Assembly (NCBI GenBank): GCA_019090615.1
Contig: JAHRVQ010000043.1
Span: 1-55,794 of the forward strand
DNA from: Pseudomonadales bacterium
GTDB lineage: Bacteria; Pseudomonadota; Gammaproteobacteria; Pseudomonadales; Azotimanducaceae
Reading direction: 5' to 3'
DNA: 55,794 nucleotides
The notes beneath the pieces are model-generated. The model worked only from the letters and a program-made list of their open reading frames with translations, had not been told where the DNA came from and did not search any database. Shown here one piece after another: positions 18,881 to 28,304 of the stretch. Within the stretch, counting starts at the first letter, position 1. Each line of letters begins with the position of its first letter. The position numbers and the translations under genes were made by a program.

Positions 18881-19790
18881 CCTGGAGTCACAATCCGACC
18901 CGCAACAGGCGGCTGATACCAATGCTGCTGTCCCTGAAGCCGGCATCGTTACTGAAGCTGGCAAAATTGCCGAAGCTAAGCAGGCAGTCAGTACAGTTTT
19001 TCAAATTGAACATTGGCAGCATGATCAAATCGTTATTTGTCAGGATCAAATTATTCAAGAGCAGCCCGTAGCACTGGTATATAACGGTTTGTCTCATGTG
19101 GTGATGATGCTCACGCCCCATCAAATAGAAGAATTCGTGCTGGGCTTCAGTCTGTCTGAGGGCATTATCTCAACCCCTGCTGACCTCTACCATATAGAAT
19201 TAATAACACAGGAAAACGGCATCGAGGCTGCAATTGAAATCAGCAGTGCCTGTATGCATCGATTAAAAAACATTCGCCGCAACCTAACAGGCAGAACAGG
19301 CTGCGGATTATGTGGCGCAGAATCACTCGAACAGGCAATTCGCCAGCCATTGCCCGTTGCCAGCCAACATAAATTTTCTCATGCTGCGGTTGAAGCCGCA
19401 GTGCTATCGCTGGAAGCACGGCAACCGCTACAAAGTACCACCGGCGCAGTACACGGCGCCGCCTGGTGCGACGCCATGGGTAATATCCTGCAGGTACGTG
19501 AGGACGTTGGCCGACACAATGCGCTGGATAAATTATACGGCGCCATAGCGGCAAATCGACCGCCGCAGAGTAACGGCTATTTTATTCTGATATCCAGCAG
19601 AGCCAGTTACGAAATGGTGCAAAAAGCTGCCGCTATGGGGGTTGAAATGCTAGTAGCTGTGTCAGCACCAACAAAACTGGCTATCGAACTTGCCGAGCAA
19701 GCCAATATTACCCTGATAGGTTTTGCCCGACCCGGACGCCAAATGGTATATAGTCACCCAGAACGCCTCTACCAGGGCAGCGTTGATTAA
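18870..19790 (+). CDS. fdhD: Formate dehydrogenase accessory sulfurtransferase FdhD
   Basis: A 306-residue protein, a little longer than usual because of an Ala/Glu-rich N-terminal extension of about 40 residues. FdhD (FdsC in this operon type) delivers sulfur from IscS to the molybdenum cofactor of formate dehydrogenase, which is required for its activity. The sulfur-carrying Cys pair is Cys145/Cys148 in TGCGLCGAES, and the conserved VREDVGRHNALDK motif follows. The start lies inside the fdsA end (11-base overlap) without a clear ribosome-binding site, so coupling is likely. Other cytoplasmic molybdoenzymes nearby, such as the IorAB-type hydroxylase, are not known to need FdhD. Confidence 0.94.
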   Translation: MNNNLESQSDPQQAADTNAAVPEAGIVTEAGKIAEAKQAVSTVFQIEHWQHDQIVICQDQIIQEQPVALVYNGLSHVVMMLTPHQIEEFVLGFSLSEGIISTPADLYHIELITQENGIEAAIEISSACMHRLKNIRRNLTGRTGCGLCGAESLEQAIRQPLPVASQHKFSHAAVEAAVLSLEARQPLQSTTGAVHGAAWCDAMGNILQVREDVGRHNALDKLYGAIAANRPPQSNGYFILISSRASYEMVQKAAAMGVEMLVAVSAPTKLAIELAEQANITLIGFARPGRQMVYSHPERLYQGSVD

Positions 19791-19892
19791 GTAGCGATTA
19801 AGGACTAAATGCCGATTGGGCTACCCGTCGGCTTAAACGAACCTTACGCAGAAATGTCCTGGCTTGCCACTATGCGGACCAACGGAGTGACC

Positions 19893-20399
19893 ATGCCGAA
19901 ATTTATTCTTCAGGTAAACCAGACAACCCATACTATTGACGCCGAAGCCGATATGCCGTTGCTGTGGGCGCTACGGGACTTATTATCACTGGTTGGCACC
20001 AAATATGGCTGCGGCATCGGTCAATGCGGCGCCTGCACCGTGCATCTGGCAGGCAAGTCAGTAAGGTCCTGTTTATTAACCGTCAAGGATGCTGAGAAAC
20101 TACCCATCACCACCATCGAGGCACTGGCGCAGGAGCAAAATTTACACCCGTTGCAGCAGGCCTGGATAAACCAGGACGTGGCCCAATGTGGCTATTGTCA
20201 GACTGGCCAGATAATGACAGCGGCGGCCTTACTAACAGAAAACCCACAACCAACAGATGACGATATCGATCAGGCCATGGCGGGAAATTATTGCCGTTGC
20301 GGCACCTATCCAAGAATAAAATCTGCGATCAAAGAAGCCTCGGCGCTTATCAGCCAAAACATACAAATCCTGGTTCCGCCTGAAGGAGACCTGGCATGA
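19893..20399 (+). CDS. (2Fe-2S) small subunit of a molybdenum hydroxylase (IorA type)
   Basis: A 168-residue protein with two [2Fe-2S] domains, the electron-transfer subunit of isoquinoline 1-oxidoreductase or aldehyde-oxidase-type enzymes. Cluster I is Cys40, 45, 48 and 60 (YGCGIGQCGACTV); cluster II is Cys99, 102, 134 and 136 (QCGYCQTGQ and NYCRCGTYP). I chose the ATG at 19893, with GGAG six bases upstream, because MPKFILQVNQ matches the usual family start. An in-frame ATG at 19809 would add 28 unrelated residues. It ends in an ATGA overlap with the large subunit, so the two are made together. Spacing from fdhD is 102 bases. Confidence 0.93.
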   Translation: MPKFILQVNQTTHTIDAEADMPLLWALRDLLSLVGTKYGCGIGQCGACTVHLAGKSVRSCLLTVKDAEKLPITTIEALAQEQNLHPLQQAWINQDVAQCGYCQTGQIMTAAALLTENPQPTDDDIDQAMAGNYCRCGTYPRIKSAIKEASALISQNIQILVPPEGDLA

Positions 20400-22657
20400 A
20401 TCAGCTACTGACATCTATCCAGCAGATCCTGCGCCAAAACAGCCAGGGCCAGGCCATAGACCGCAGGCAGTTTTTAAAACTGGCTGGGGTTGCAGGTACC
20501 AGCCTGTTGTTGATCGCTCCCAGCTCTGATAACCAGGCCGCCAACATTAATGCTGACAATGCCAGTACTGTGGGAGCGGTGGAGCTAAATGCCTTTGTAA
20601 GCATTGCCTCAGATGGCAAGATCACCATCTATTCGTCTAATCCCGAAATGGGCCAGGGTATTAAAACCGCATTACCCATGATTATTGCGGAAGAGCTAGG
20701 CGCAGACTGGACGGATGTAGAAGTGCTGCAATCACCGGTAGATTCGGCGCGTTTTGGCCGACATGGTGCGGGCGGATCAACCACTATCCCGAGGACTTTC
20801 GATCAGATGCGGCAACTGGGGGCCTCAGCCCGAGAAATGCTGTTAATCGCTGGTGCTATTTCAATGGAGCTGCCAAAAAATGAACTAGTCACCCGGCTTA
20901 GCCAGGTTGTACATCCCCCCACTGGTAACTTTATGCGCTTCGGCCAACTCGCCGCATTAGCCGCAAAACAACCACTGCCCAATGCTAAAACACTAGCGTA
21001 CAAAAAAGCCGAGGACTATACCCTCATCGGCACCTCGGTAACTGGGGTCGACAATCTTGAGATCACGACCGGTGCAGCATTATTTGGTATCGATACGCAG
21101 ATACCGGATATGTTGTACGCGATCTACCATAAGTGTCCAGCCATCGGTGGCAAGGTCATCAACGCCAATATAGACCAGATTAAAAAACTGCCCGGCATTA
21201 AAGATGCCTTTATCCTCAAAGGCAATGACAATGTACGCGAACTACTCGACGGTGTCGCAATTGTTGGCAGCAATACCTGGGCGGTGTTTAAGGCCCAACA
21301 GCAACTGGTGGTTGAATGGGATGAAGCTGATGCCTCAAAGGATAACTGGCCAGCAATGGTCAAACAGGCCGAAGCCCTGGCAAAAACAACCGGCGCAACT
21401 ACGGTGCTCGATAAAGGCAAGCCAGAAAAACAATTTACCGACCCTGAAAATACCACCCTGGAAGCATTTTATGAATATCCTTTTGTGGCCCATTTATGCC
21501 TGGAGCCGATGAATTGCACTGCCTCTTATCAAACAGGCACTGCCGGCGGTAAAGACACCCTGGAGCTATGGATCCCTACTCAGGCACCCGAGCGCGCCTA
21601 CCAGGTCACCCAGGGGTTATTTGACCTGGACAATGATCAGGTACTGATACACCAGATGCGTCTGGGCGGGAGTTTTGGCCGCAGAATCTATAATGAATAC
21701 GTCTGTGAGGCCACCGCCATTTCGAAACGGATGAATGCCCCAGTTAAACTCACCTGGCGCCGCGAGGATGATATCCAACATGACTTTTATCGTGTTGGCG
21801 GCTTCCAGGCGGTTAAAGGTGCGATTAACTCCAACGGCCAACTGGTTGCTTTTAAAGATCATTTCATCGGCATGTTAAACAATGGCAAAGCCGTTTCAGG
21901 GTCACGCATCCACGCCACGGAATTTCCTGCACAAAATATTCGCCATGCCCATATCTCTAAAACCATGCTCGAAATTGGTACCCCCTGTGGCCCCTGGCGC
22001 GCGCCCGGCTCCAATACCTCAGCCTTTGTTATTCAGAGTTTTCTGCATGAACTGGCGCTGGCAGGTAAACGAGACCATCTGGATTTTCTACTTGAGCTGA
22101 TGGGCGAACCGCGCTGGTTCGAATCAGGCAATATCCGTTCACTTAATACCGGCAGGGCATCAGCCGTGATCCGCTTAGCCGCCGAGAAAGCTGGCTGGGG
22201 CGGTAAATTAGCCGCGGGCCACGGCCTTGGTTTAGCATTTTATTTTAGCCATGCAGCCCATGTGGCGGAAGTGGCCGAGGTCAGCGTAGATAGCGCTAAA
22301 AAACTTACCGTTCATAAGGTAACAGTGGCTGTCGACGTTGGCCCAATCATCAATATGAGTGGCGCCTTATCACAGGTATCAGGTGCCGTAATCGATGGCC
22401 TGTCGACCATGATGGGACAAAAAATCACTATGCAACAAGGCCGCATCGAGCAGAGTAACCTGCATGACTATAAGGTACTGCGAATGCCCAGCGTACCCAT
22501 TATCAACACGCATTTTATTCAAAGTAAGTACCCACCAACAGGCCTTGGCGAACCCGCATTACCACCGCTAGCGCCTGCCATTGGTAATGCAATATTTGCT
22601 GCCACCGGCGAGCGGGTCAGAAAAATGCCCTTAGCCGAATTGGGTTATACGATCTAG
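20396..22657 (+). CDS. Molybdopterin large subunit of IorB type, Tat-exported
   Basis: A 753-residue xanthine dehydrogenase-family catalytic subunit, close to isoquinoline 1-oxidoreductase beta and membrane-bound aldehyde dehydrogenases. The N-terminus carries a twin-arginine signal (DRRQFLKLAGVAGTSLLL, Arg23-Arg24), so the complex with the small subunit is probably folded in the cytoplasm and exported. Cofactor-binding segments include NPEMGQGIKTALP, GGSFGRRIYNEY and GPWRAPGSNTSAF; the base-catalyst Glu is Glu719 in TGLGEPALPP. AAGGAG stands ahead of the ATG, which overlaps the small subunit stop. The enzyme hydroxylates an N-heterocycle or an aldehyde; the substrate cannot be named. No cytochrome c subunit is encoded nearby, so the electron acceptor is unknown. 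Confidence 0.92.
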   Translation: MNQLLTSIQQILRQNSQGQAIDRRQFLKLAGVAGTSLLLIAPSSDNQAANINADNASTVGAVELNAFVSIASDGKITIYSSNPEMGQGIKTALPMIIAEELGADWTDVEVLQSPVDSARFGRHGAGGSTTIPRTFDQMRQLGASAREMLLIAGAISMELPKNELVTRLSQVVHPPTGNFMRFGQLAALAAKQPLPNAKTLAYKKAEDYTLIGTSVTGVDNLEITTGAALFGIDTQIPDMLYAIYHKCPAIGGKVINANIDQIKKLPGIKDAFILKGNDNVRELLDGVAIVGSNTWAVFKAQQQLVVEWDEADASKDNWPAMVKQAEALAKTTGATTVLDKGKPEKQFTDPENTTLEAFYEYPFVAHLCLEPMNCTASYQTGTAGGKDTLELWIPTQAPERAYQVTQGLFDLDNDQVLIHQMRLGGSFGRRIYNEYVCEATAISKRMNAPVKLTWRREDDIQHDFYRVGGFQAVKGAINSNGQLVAFKDHFIGMLNNGKAVSGSRIHATEFPAQNIRHAHISKTMLEIGTPCGPWRAPGSNTSAFVIQSFLHELALAGKRDHLDFLLELMGEPRWFESGNIRSLNTGRASAVIRLAAEKAGWGGKLAAGHGLGLAFYFSHAAHVAEVAEVSVDSAKKLTVHKVTVAVDVGPIINMSGALSQVSGAVIDGLSTMMGQKITMQQGRIEQSNLHDYKVLRMPSVPIINTHFIQSKYPPTGLGEPALPPLAPAIGNAIFAATGERVRKMPLAELGYTI

Positions 22658-22770
22658 GGCAACTGCAACCCCTGGCGCAAATTGACGCTCGGCGTTATGT
22701 TAGACCGGTATGTTATAGTATGCGGCCCAGCAATCGTCGCAGCAACTCGATAAAAAAAGCTATAGGGCAC

Positions 22771-22812
22771 TGGCTTTAGGATTGTGGCTTTAGAACAGTG
22801 GCTTTAGAACAG
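22771..22812. repeat. Tandem repeat, three 14-base units
   Basis: Units begin at 22771, 22785 and 22799. The last two are identical (tggctttagaacag); the first differs in the last five positions. It lies just upstream of the amidohydrolase start. A GTG at 22798 falls within it and opens the downstream frame, but that is a by-product of the repeat and not the real start. Confidence 0.8.
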
Positions 22813-22836
22813 CAGCTAAATAAAACAGGAAATCTC

Positions 22837-24543
22837 ATGGCTTACGATTTAGTGATTAAGAACGGCACCGTAATTGACGGTTCAGGTATGCCCCGATTTA
22901 AAGCCGACGTCGGCATCAAAGATGGCATTATTACTAATATCGGCCGCATTAATGCCAGGGCCACCGAAACCATTGATGCCGAAGGGCATGTGGTAACACC
23001 GGGTTTCGTCGACGGTCACACCCATATGGACGCCCAGATTGCCTGGGACCCGCTGGGTAGCTGTTCTTGCTGGCATGGTGTAACCACCGTGGTTATGGGG
23101 AATTGTGGTTTTACTCTTGCACCTTGTGCCGAAGCGGATAAGTCTTATGTTATGCGTAATCTTGAGCGTGCCGAAGACATATCCGCCGCCGCCATGTCGG
23201 CAGGTATTAACTGGAACTGGGAAACCTTCAGCGAGTATCTGGATAATCTACAACAGTTACCTAAAGGGATTAATTACGCTGGATATATCGGCCATTCAGC
23301 CTTACGCACTTACGTGATGGGTGAACGCGCTTTTGATCAGCAGGCCACTGATAAAGATCTACAGGGTATGCGCCAGGAACTGGAACAAGCCCTGCATGCG
23401 GGTGCAATTGGGTTTTCTACCTCGCGCACACCAAACCATCTCACACCTGATGATCAGCCCGTCGCCAGCAGAGTTGCTGCCTGGTCAGAAGTGGAATTTC
23501 TTGTTAATGCCATGGGTGATTTGAACGCTGGTATTTTTGAAATTGCCAACGAACAACCAGGACGCGACCCAGCCAGACGCCGGGAATATTTCGATCGATT
23601 AAAAAAACTGGCCGTGGATTCAGGCCGGCCGATCACTTTTGGCATGTTCTCTACTCGGCATATGCCCGAGATGTGGCAAGACTTTACGAATTTTCTCGAT
23701 GAAGTGGCGTTAGCGGGCGGCAGAATGTTCGGCCAGGCCCATTCCCGGGCCCTGAATGTCTTGCTGTCATTCCAGACCACCACGCCATTCGATAATTGGG
23801 ACCATTGGCGAGAAATTCGCGCACTACCCCTGGCACAGCAGCAGCAAGCGCTTCAGGACCCAGCGGTTAAGGCAATGCTGGTCGCCGCGGCCAACAAACC
23901 TTATACCGGACCAAGGATTTATGGCACCGAAGCAAGACCACCTAACTGGGACTGGGTATTCCCGTTATTTGATATGAAAGGCCCTTACCAGTCCATTACA
24001 GAAATTGCCCAGGCGCGCGGCAAGGATTGTTGTGAAACCATGATTGACCTGGCCCTGGAACATGACCTGGAATTATTTTTTGCCCAGCCAATAGCCAATG
24101 AAATCACCACAGATATTATCAAAATTATCAAACACCCACGGTCTGTGGTGACCTTCTCTGATTCTGGCGCGCATGTGTCTCAAATAATGGATTCCAGCCT
24201 GCAGTCCCATCTTCTGGCCCACTGGGTACGAGAAGAACAGGCGCTATCGCTGGAACAGGCCATCAAGATGATTACCCTTGAACCTTCAAGTTTATGGGGT
24301 TTTCATGATCGCGGCCTGCTTCGGGTAGGATTAAAAGCCGACATTAATGTCATAAACCCAGACACCATATTACCGCAGATGCCACAGGTCGTGTACGACT
24401 TGCCCGGCGGTGGCAGGCGTCTGGTGCAAAAGGCTGACGGCATCAAAGCAACCATCGTTAACGGCCAGACCCTGTTTCGCGACACAGTACATACAGGTGC
24501 GTTGCCGGGCCAGTTATTACGCGGCCCTTTGGCTAGTCGATAA
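22837..24543 (+). CDS. D-aminoacylase-like amidohydrolase
   Basis: A 568-residue member of the amidohydrolase superfamily, of the N-acyl-D-amino-acid deacylase type. Metal-ligand segments seen are His61 and His63 (DGHTHMDAQ), Cys90 (MGNCGFTLAPC) and the Asp in FSDSGAHVSQ near the C-terminal third. C-terminal KADINVINPD and DLPGGGRRLVQKADGI follow the family pattern. The ATG at 22837 is chosen because ACAGGA lies 6 bases upstream and MAYDLVIKNG matches the family start; upstream frame extension runs into a tandem repeat. It is followed by rbgA after 41 bases. It is closely related to the gene at 39099-40829 (57 of the first 90 residues identical by my count). Substrate unknown: a cyclic amide, N-acyl compound or hydantoin is possible. 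Confidence 0.88.
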   Translation: MAYDLVIKNGTVIDGSGMPRFKADVGIKDGIITNIGRINARATETIDAEGHVVTPGFVDGHTHMDAQIAWDPLGSCSCWHGVTTVVMGNCGFTLAPCAEADKSYVMRNLERAEDISAAAMSAGINWNWETFSEYLDNLQQLPKGINYAGYIGHSALRTYVMGERAFDQQATDKDLQGMRQELEQALHAGAIGFSTSRTPNHLTPDDQPVASRVAAWSEVEFLVNAMGDLNAGIFEIANEQPGRDPARRREYFDRLKKLAVDSGRPITFGMFSTRHMPEMWQDFTNFLDEVALAGGRMFGQAHSRALNVLLSFQTTTPFDNWDHWREIRALPLAQQQQALQDPAVKAMLVAAANKPYTGPRIYGTEARPPNWDWVFPLFDMKGPYQSITEIAQARGKDCCETMIDLALEHDLELFFAQPIANEITTDIIKIIKHPRSVVTFSDSGAHVSQIMDSSLQSHLLAHWVREEQALSLEQAIKMITLEPSSLWGFHDRGLLRVGLKADINVINPDTILPQMPQVVYDLPGGGRRLVQKADGIKATIVNGQTLFRDTVHTGALPGQLLRGPLASR

Positions 24544-24584
24544 CTTTAAACTGATAAATTTATGCATACGGTAGTAATTTAGAA

Positions 24585-25526
24585 ATGGCGATTCACTGGT
24601 ACCCTGGGCATATGCATAAGGCCAACAAAGCAATGACAGCAGCATTGCCCGATGTTGACCTGGTCATTGAACTACTCGATGCCCGGCTGCCTTTTAGCAG
24701 CCAGAATCCGGCCATCGAGAAACTGACAAAAAATAAACCCTGCATCAAAATACTCAGTAAAGCCGATCTGGCCGACCCCCAGATCACCCACCAGTGGCAA
24801 ACCTATTTTGAACAACAGGCGTCGGTCAAAACCCTGCTCACAACCCTTGAGCAAACAGATAAGGCGCAAAAGGTAACGCAGCTCTGTCGCAAACTGGTAC
24901 CGGCTAAATTCAGCGCAAATATCAACATGCTGGCCATGATCACAGGCATCCCGAATGTGGGCAAATCTACTTTAATCAACGCCATGGCAGGGCGTAAGAT
25001 TGCCAAAACCGGCAATGAACCCGCCATCACCAAGGGCCTGCAGCGAATCAAGCTTGATAGCGGCATTATCCTGCTCGATACCCCAGGTATCCTCTGGCCT
25101 AAAATTCACAATGAAAATAGTGGTTATCGACTGGCAGCCAGCGGCGCTATTAAAGACACCGCCATGAGCCTCGAAGAGGTTGCATTTTATCTCGCTGACT
25201 ATCTACTGCAGCATTATCCAGAGCAATTGCGACAACGTTTTCAAATTGACGCCCTGCCTGATACTGAACTTGAACTACTGGAGTGCCTGGGTGCCAGACG
25301 TGGTTGCCTGCGCGCTGGTGGCCAGGTTGAACTGGAAAAAATCTCCGTCATTCTGATTAACGAACTACGTAGCGGTAAACTGGGTCGAATCAGCCTGGAA
25401 GTGCCGGCAATGATCGAAGTTGAACAGGAAATTGTGAAACAACAGCAGGCCGAAAAGGCTGAACGTGATCAACGTAGAAAAAAGAAGAAACACAATCGCG
25501 GTAACCCATCTGGCGCTCGAACCTAA
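24585..25526 (+). CDS. rbgA: Ribosome biogenesis GTPase YlqF/RbgA
   Basis: A 313-residue circularly permuted GTPase that acts in late assembly of the 50S ribosomal subunit. Motifs appear in permuted order: G4 as SKAD (58-61), G1 as GIPNVGKST (121-129), and G3 as DTPG (165-168). N-terminal HWYPGHMHKA is the family signature. The C-terminus ends with a Lys/Arg-rich tail (QRRKKKKHNR), typical of RNA-binding ends. It has no strong ribosome-binding site. The gene follows the amidohydrolase by 41 bases and could share its transcript. Confidence 0.93.
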   Translation: MAIHWYPGHMHKANKAMTAALPDVDLVIELLDARLPFSSQNPAIEKLTKNKPCIKILSKADLADPQITHQWQTYFEQQASVKTLLTTLEQTDKAQKVTQLCRKLVPAKFSANINMLAMITGIPNVGKSTLINAMAGRKIAKTGNEPAITKGLQRIKLDSGIILLDTPGILWPKIHNENSGYRLAASGAIKDTAMSLEEVAFYLADYLLQHYPEQLRQRFQIDALPDTELELLECLGARRGCLRAGGQVELEKISVILINELRSGKLGRISLEVPAMIEVEQEIVKQQQAEKAERDQRRKKKKHNRGNPSGART

Positions 25527-25720
25527 AACGCAAACTTCGCCGCCGAAGCTGACGCCCAGCCCCAATAGATTCTTTACTTGCTAATGCGGCTGCCCCTTTA
25601 AGGCAATACTTGCTATTGCTAAGTCTTTTGAGCTATTTTCTTATTCCGAATTGTGCGCGACTTAAATAAGCACATGTTAAATCGCTTTCATTCCATTCAT
25701 TACCCAGAGCACATCAAATT

Positions 25721-26995
25721 ATGAAACTTGAGTCTCTTGCTCTTCATCATGGTTACCAGGCGGAACAAACCACTAACGCCGCCGCTGTGCCTATTTATCA
25801 AACCACATCCTATACCTTTGATAATACCCAACACGGTGCAGATTTATTTGACCTTAAGGTGCCAGGCAACATCTATACACGCATTATGAACCCCACCACC
25901 GATGTGCTGGAACAACGCCTGGCGGCAATGGAAGGTGGTATTGGCGCCCTGGCAGTGTCGTCCGGTATGGCTGCAATTACCTATGCCATCCAGTGCATTT
26001 GCGCAACCGGTGACAATATAGTGAGTACCAGTCAGCTTTATGGCGGCACCTACAACTTATTTGCTCACGCCCTACCCAAACAGGGGATCGAGGCGCGGCT
26101 GTTCTCCGCCGATGATTTTGACGCCATTGAAAATGCAATAGACCATAAGACTCGGTTAATTTTTTGCGAATCCATCGGCAACCCCGCAGGCAATATTGTT
26201 GATCTGAAGCAACTGGCCGATATCGCCCATCGACACGGCGTGCCACTGGTGGTGGACAATACCGTCGCAACCCCGTATCTATGTCGTGCATTTGACTATG
26301 GCGCGGATATAATTATCCATTCACTGACAAAATATATTGGCGGTCATGGCACATCGATTGGCGGTATTATTATTGACTCCGGTAAATTTGACTGGGTTGC
26401 CAACAAAGATCGGTTTCCAATACTTAATGAACCAGACCCTTCTTATCATGGCGTTATCTATACCGAAGCCCTTGGGCCTGCAGCTTATATCGGTCGCTGC
26501 CGGGTTGGACCACTGCGGAATATGGGTGCAGCTATATCACCCTATAATTCATTTCAAATTTTACAGGGCCTTGAAACCCTGGGTTTAAGAATGGACCGTC
26601 ACTGTGAAAATGCCACCCAACTGGCACAGTTTCTGGTCGGCCACGAAAAGATCGAATGGGTGAACTATGCGGCATTGCCTGATAGCCCGCACCAGGCATT
26701 ATGCAAACAGATAACCGGCGGCAGAGCGTCAGGCATTTTGAGTTTTGGCATCAAGGGTGGTGCAAAATCTGGCGAACAGTTTATCGATGCCCTGCAGATG
26801 ATTTTACGTTTGGTAAATATTGGCGATGCCAAGTCTCTGGCCTGCCATCCCGCATCCACCACCCATCGTCAGCTTAATGAAACCGAATTAGCTGCTGCCG
26901 GAGTCAGCTCCGATCTGGTAAGAATCTCTGTTGGCATTGAAAACATTGCTGACATTATTAGCGACGTCAGTCAGGCTCTGGATAAGACCTACTAA
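25721..26995 (+). CDS. metY: O-acetylhomoserine sulfhydrylase
   Basis: A 424-residue PLP enzyme of the Cys/Met metabolism family, of normal MetY length. It joins O-acetylhomoserine and sulfide into homocysteine in the cytoplasm. PLP-binding Lys204 lies in HSLTKYIGGHG; VVDNTVATPY gives the PLP-nitrogen Asp, and SGMAAITYAI the phosphate-binding loop. The MetY-specific insertion and the C-terminal SVGIENIADII are present. Upstream 194 bases contain no riboswitch I recognise. It is followed 37 bases later by an MFS transporter in the same direction. Confidence 0.93.
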   Translation: MKLESLALHHGYQAEQTTNAAAVPIYQTTSYTFDNTQHGADLFDLKVPGNIYTRIMNPTTDVLEQRLAAMEGGIGALAVSSGMAAITYAIQCICATGDNIVSTSQLYGGTYNLFAHALPKQGIEARLFSADDFDAIENAIDHKTRLIFCESIGNPAGNIVDLKQLADIAHRHGVPLVVDNTVATPYLCRAFDYGADIIIHSLTKYIGGHGTSIGGIIIDSGKFDWVANKDRFPILNEPDPSYHGVIYTEALGPAAYIGRCRVGPLRNMGAAISPYNSFQILQGLETLGLRMDRHCENATQLAQFLVGHEKIEWVNYAALPDSPHQALCKQITGGRASGILSFGIKGGAKSGEQFIDALQMILRLVNIGDAKSLACHPASTTHRQLNETELAAAGVSSDLVRISVGIENIADIISDVSQALDKTY

Positions 26996-27032
26996 GTGAG
27001 CTTTATTTAGAGTGCCGGCGGTAAAAACAGGC

Positions 27033-28304
27033 ATGTTCGATTCACTACGAATCAGGGATTTTCGTTATCTCTGGTTATCCAGCCTATGTACCAATTTTGC
27101 CATGCAAATGCAAATAGTTGCCCGAGGCTGGATTATTTACGACATGACCAGCTCGCCTCTCGCCCTTACCTGGGTGATGTTATCCTTTATGCTGCCGACA
27201 TTTTTATTTTCACTTCCGGGCGGTGTAGTGGCTGACCGAATGCGAAAAAAATCGGTGATGCTATCCGCACAACTACTCAATATGTTAGCAACCCTGATGC
27301 TGGCATATATCGTAATCGACGGTGAAGCAGCATTTTTCCATTTTATTTGTTTTGGCGCGGTAAACGGCACCATACTGGCATTAAGTATGCCTTCACGAAT
27401 ATCCATGACACCTGAGGTTGTGAATACAGAGAATTTTGTCAACGCCATGGCCTTACAAAATTCTACTTTTAACTTATCAAGGGTACTAGGGCCAGCCATT
27501 GCTGGCGGTTTAATTGCAGTGCTGATAGCCAACAATTATTCATCGGCTGTTGCAGTTGGCAGCGTGTTTTTAATGGTCGCTGTATTATACCTTATCTCGG
27601 TCGCTGCAACGCTAATGCTGCATCATACAGGCGAACCAATACAACATGACGCTGCCTCACCCATAGAAGATATCAAGGAAAGTTTTATTTACATGCGGCA
27701 GGAAAAAATCGTCCTGGGGCTACTAATAATGGGTTTTATTCCCTTCACATTTGGCTTTACCACCTCATTTCTTCTACCCGCTTTTAATCAGGATATTTTA
27801 AACGGTGGCGCGGATTCACTGGGTTTGCTAATGGCCAGCATGGGCGCCGGCGCCCTGGTTGGCTCGTTATTACTGGCGCGACTGGGTGATTTTCAGCGTA
27901 AAGGATTGGCCATGTATATCAGCGCCTATTTATGGGCAGCCGCCTTAGCTGCCTTCGCCCTGTCAGACACACAGACTATGGCAATCATAACTGGGGTTTT
28001 CAGCGGCTTATTTGGCTCAATCTTCGGTTCGCTCAATATGAGTATTGTGCAGCTTATTGTAAAACCTGAAATTCGTGGCCGAATCATGAGTATCATGATG
28101 ATGAGTTTTGGCCTGATGCCGCTAGGCATTATACCCCTTGGTGCACTGGCCGAGGTTATTGGCATCAACTGGGCATTTTTTATTAGCGCAATATTACTCG
28201 TGCTCAGCCTCGCCATTATTGGCTATTTCTATCCCAACCTCGCCCGCATCGACAAGGGCCATGGACATAACATCCTCGCGCCCTCGCCTTCTAAAGACAA
28301 TTAG
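27033..28304 (+). CDS. MFS transporter, EntS-like
   Basis: A 423-residue membrane protein with about 11-12 hydrophobic segments, of the MFS_3/enterobactin-exporter type. The N-terminal FDSLRIRDFRYLWLSS is characteristic of this group. The loop motif GGVVADRMRKKSVM after the second segment is the MFS motif A. I prefer ATG 27033; GTG 27012 would add seven residues and has no better ribosome-binding site. It ends in a 4-base convergent overlap with the dioxygenase gene at 28301. Substrate unknown; it may export a drug, siderophore or metabolite. Confidence 0.88.
   Translation: MFDSLRIRDFRYLWLSSLCTNFAMQMQIVARGWIIYDMTSSPLALTWVMLSFMLPTFLFSLPGGVVADRMRKKSVMLSAQLLNMLATLMLAYIVIDGEAAFFHFICFGAVNGTILALSMPSRISMTPEVVNTENFVNAMALQNSTFNLSRVLGPAIAGGLIAVLIANNYSSAVAVGSVFLMVAVLYLISVAATLMLHHTGEPIQHDAASPIEDIKESFIYMRQEKIVLGLLIMGFIPFTFGFTTSFLLPAFNQDILNGGADSLGLLMASMGAGALVGSLLLARLGDFQRKGLAMYISAYLWAAALAAFALSDTQTMAIITGVFSGLFGSIFGSLNMSIVQLIVKPEIRGRIMSIMMMSFGLMPLGIIPLGALAEVIGINWAFFISAILLVLSLAIIGYFYPNLARIDKGHGHNILAPSPSKDN

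Noticed and set aside
22798-22836. Extended N-terminus of the amidohydrolase from GTG 22798
   Set aside because: The start falls inside a tandem repeat and lacks the ribosome-binding site seen before ATG 22837.
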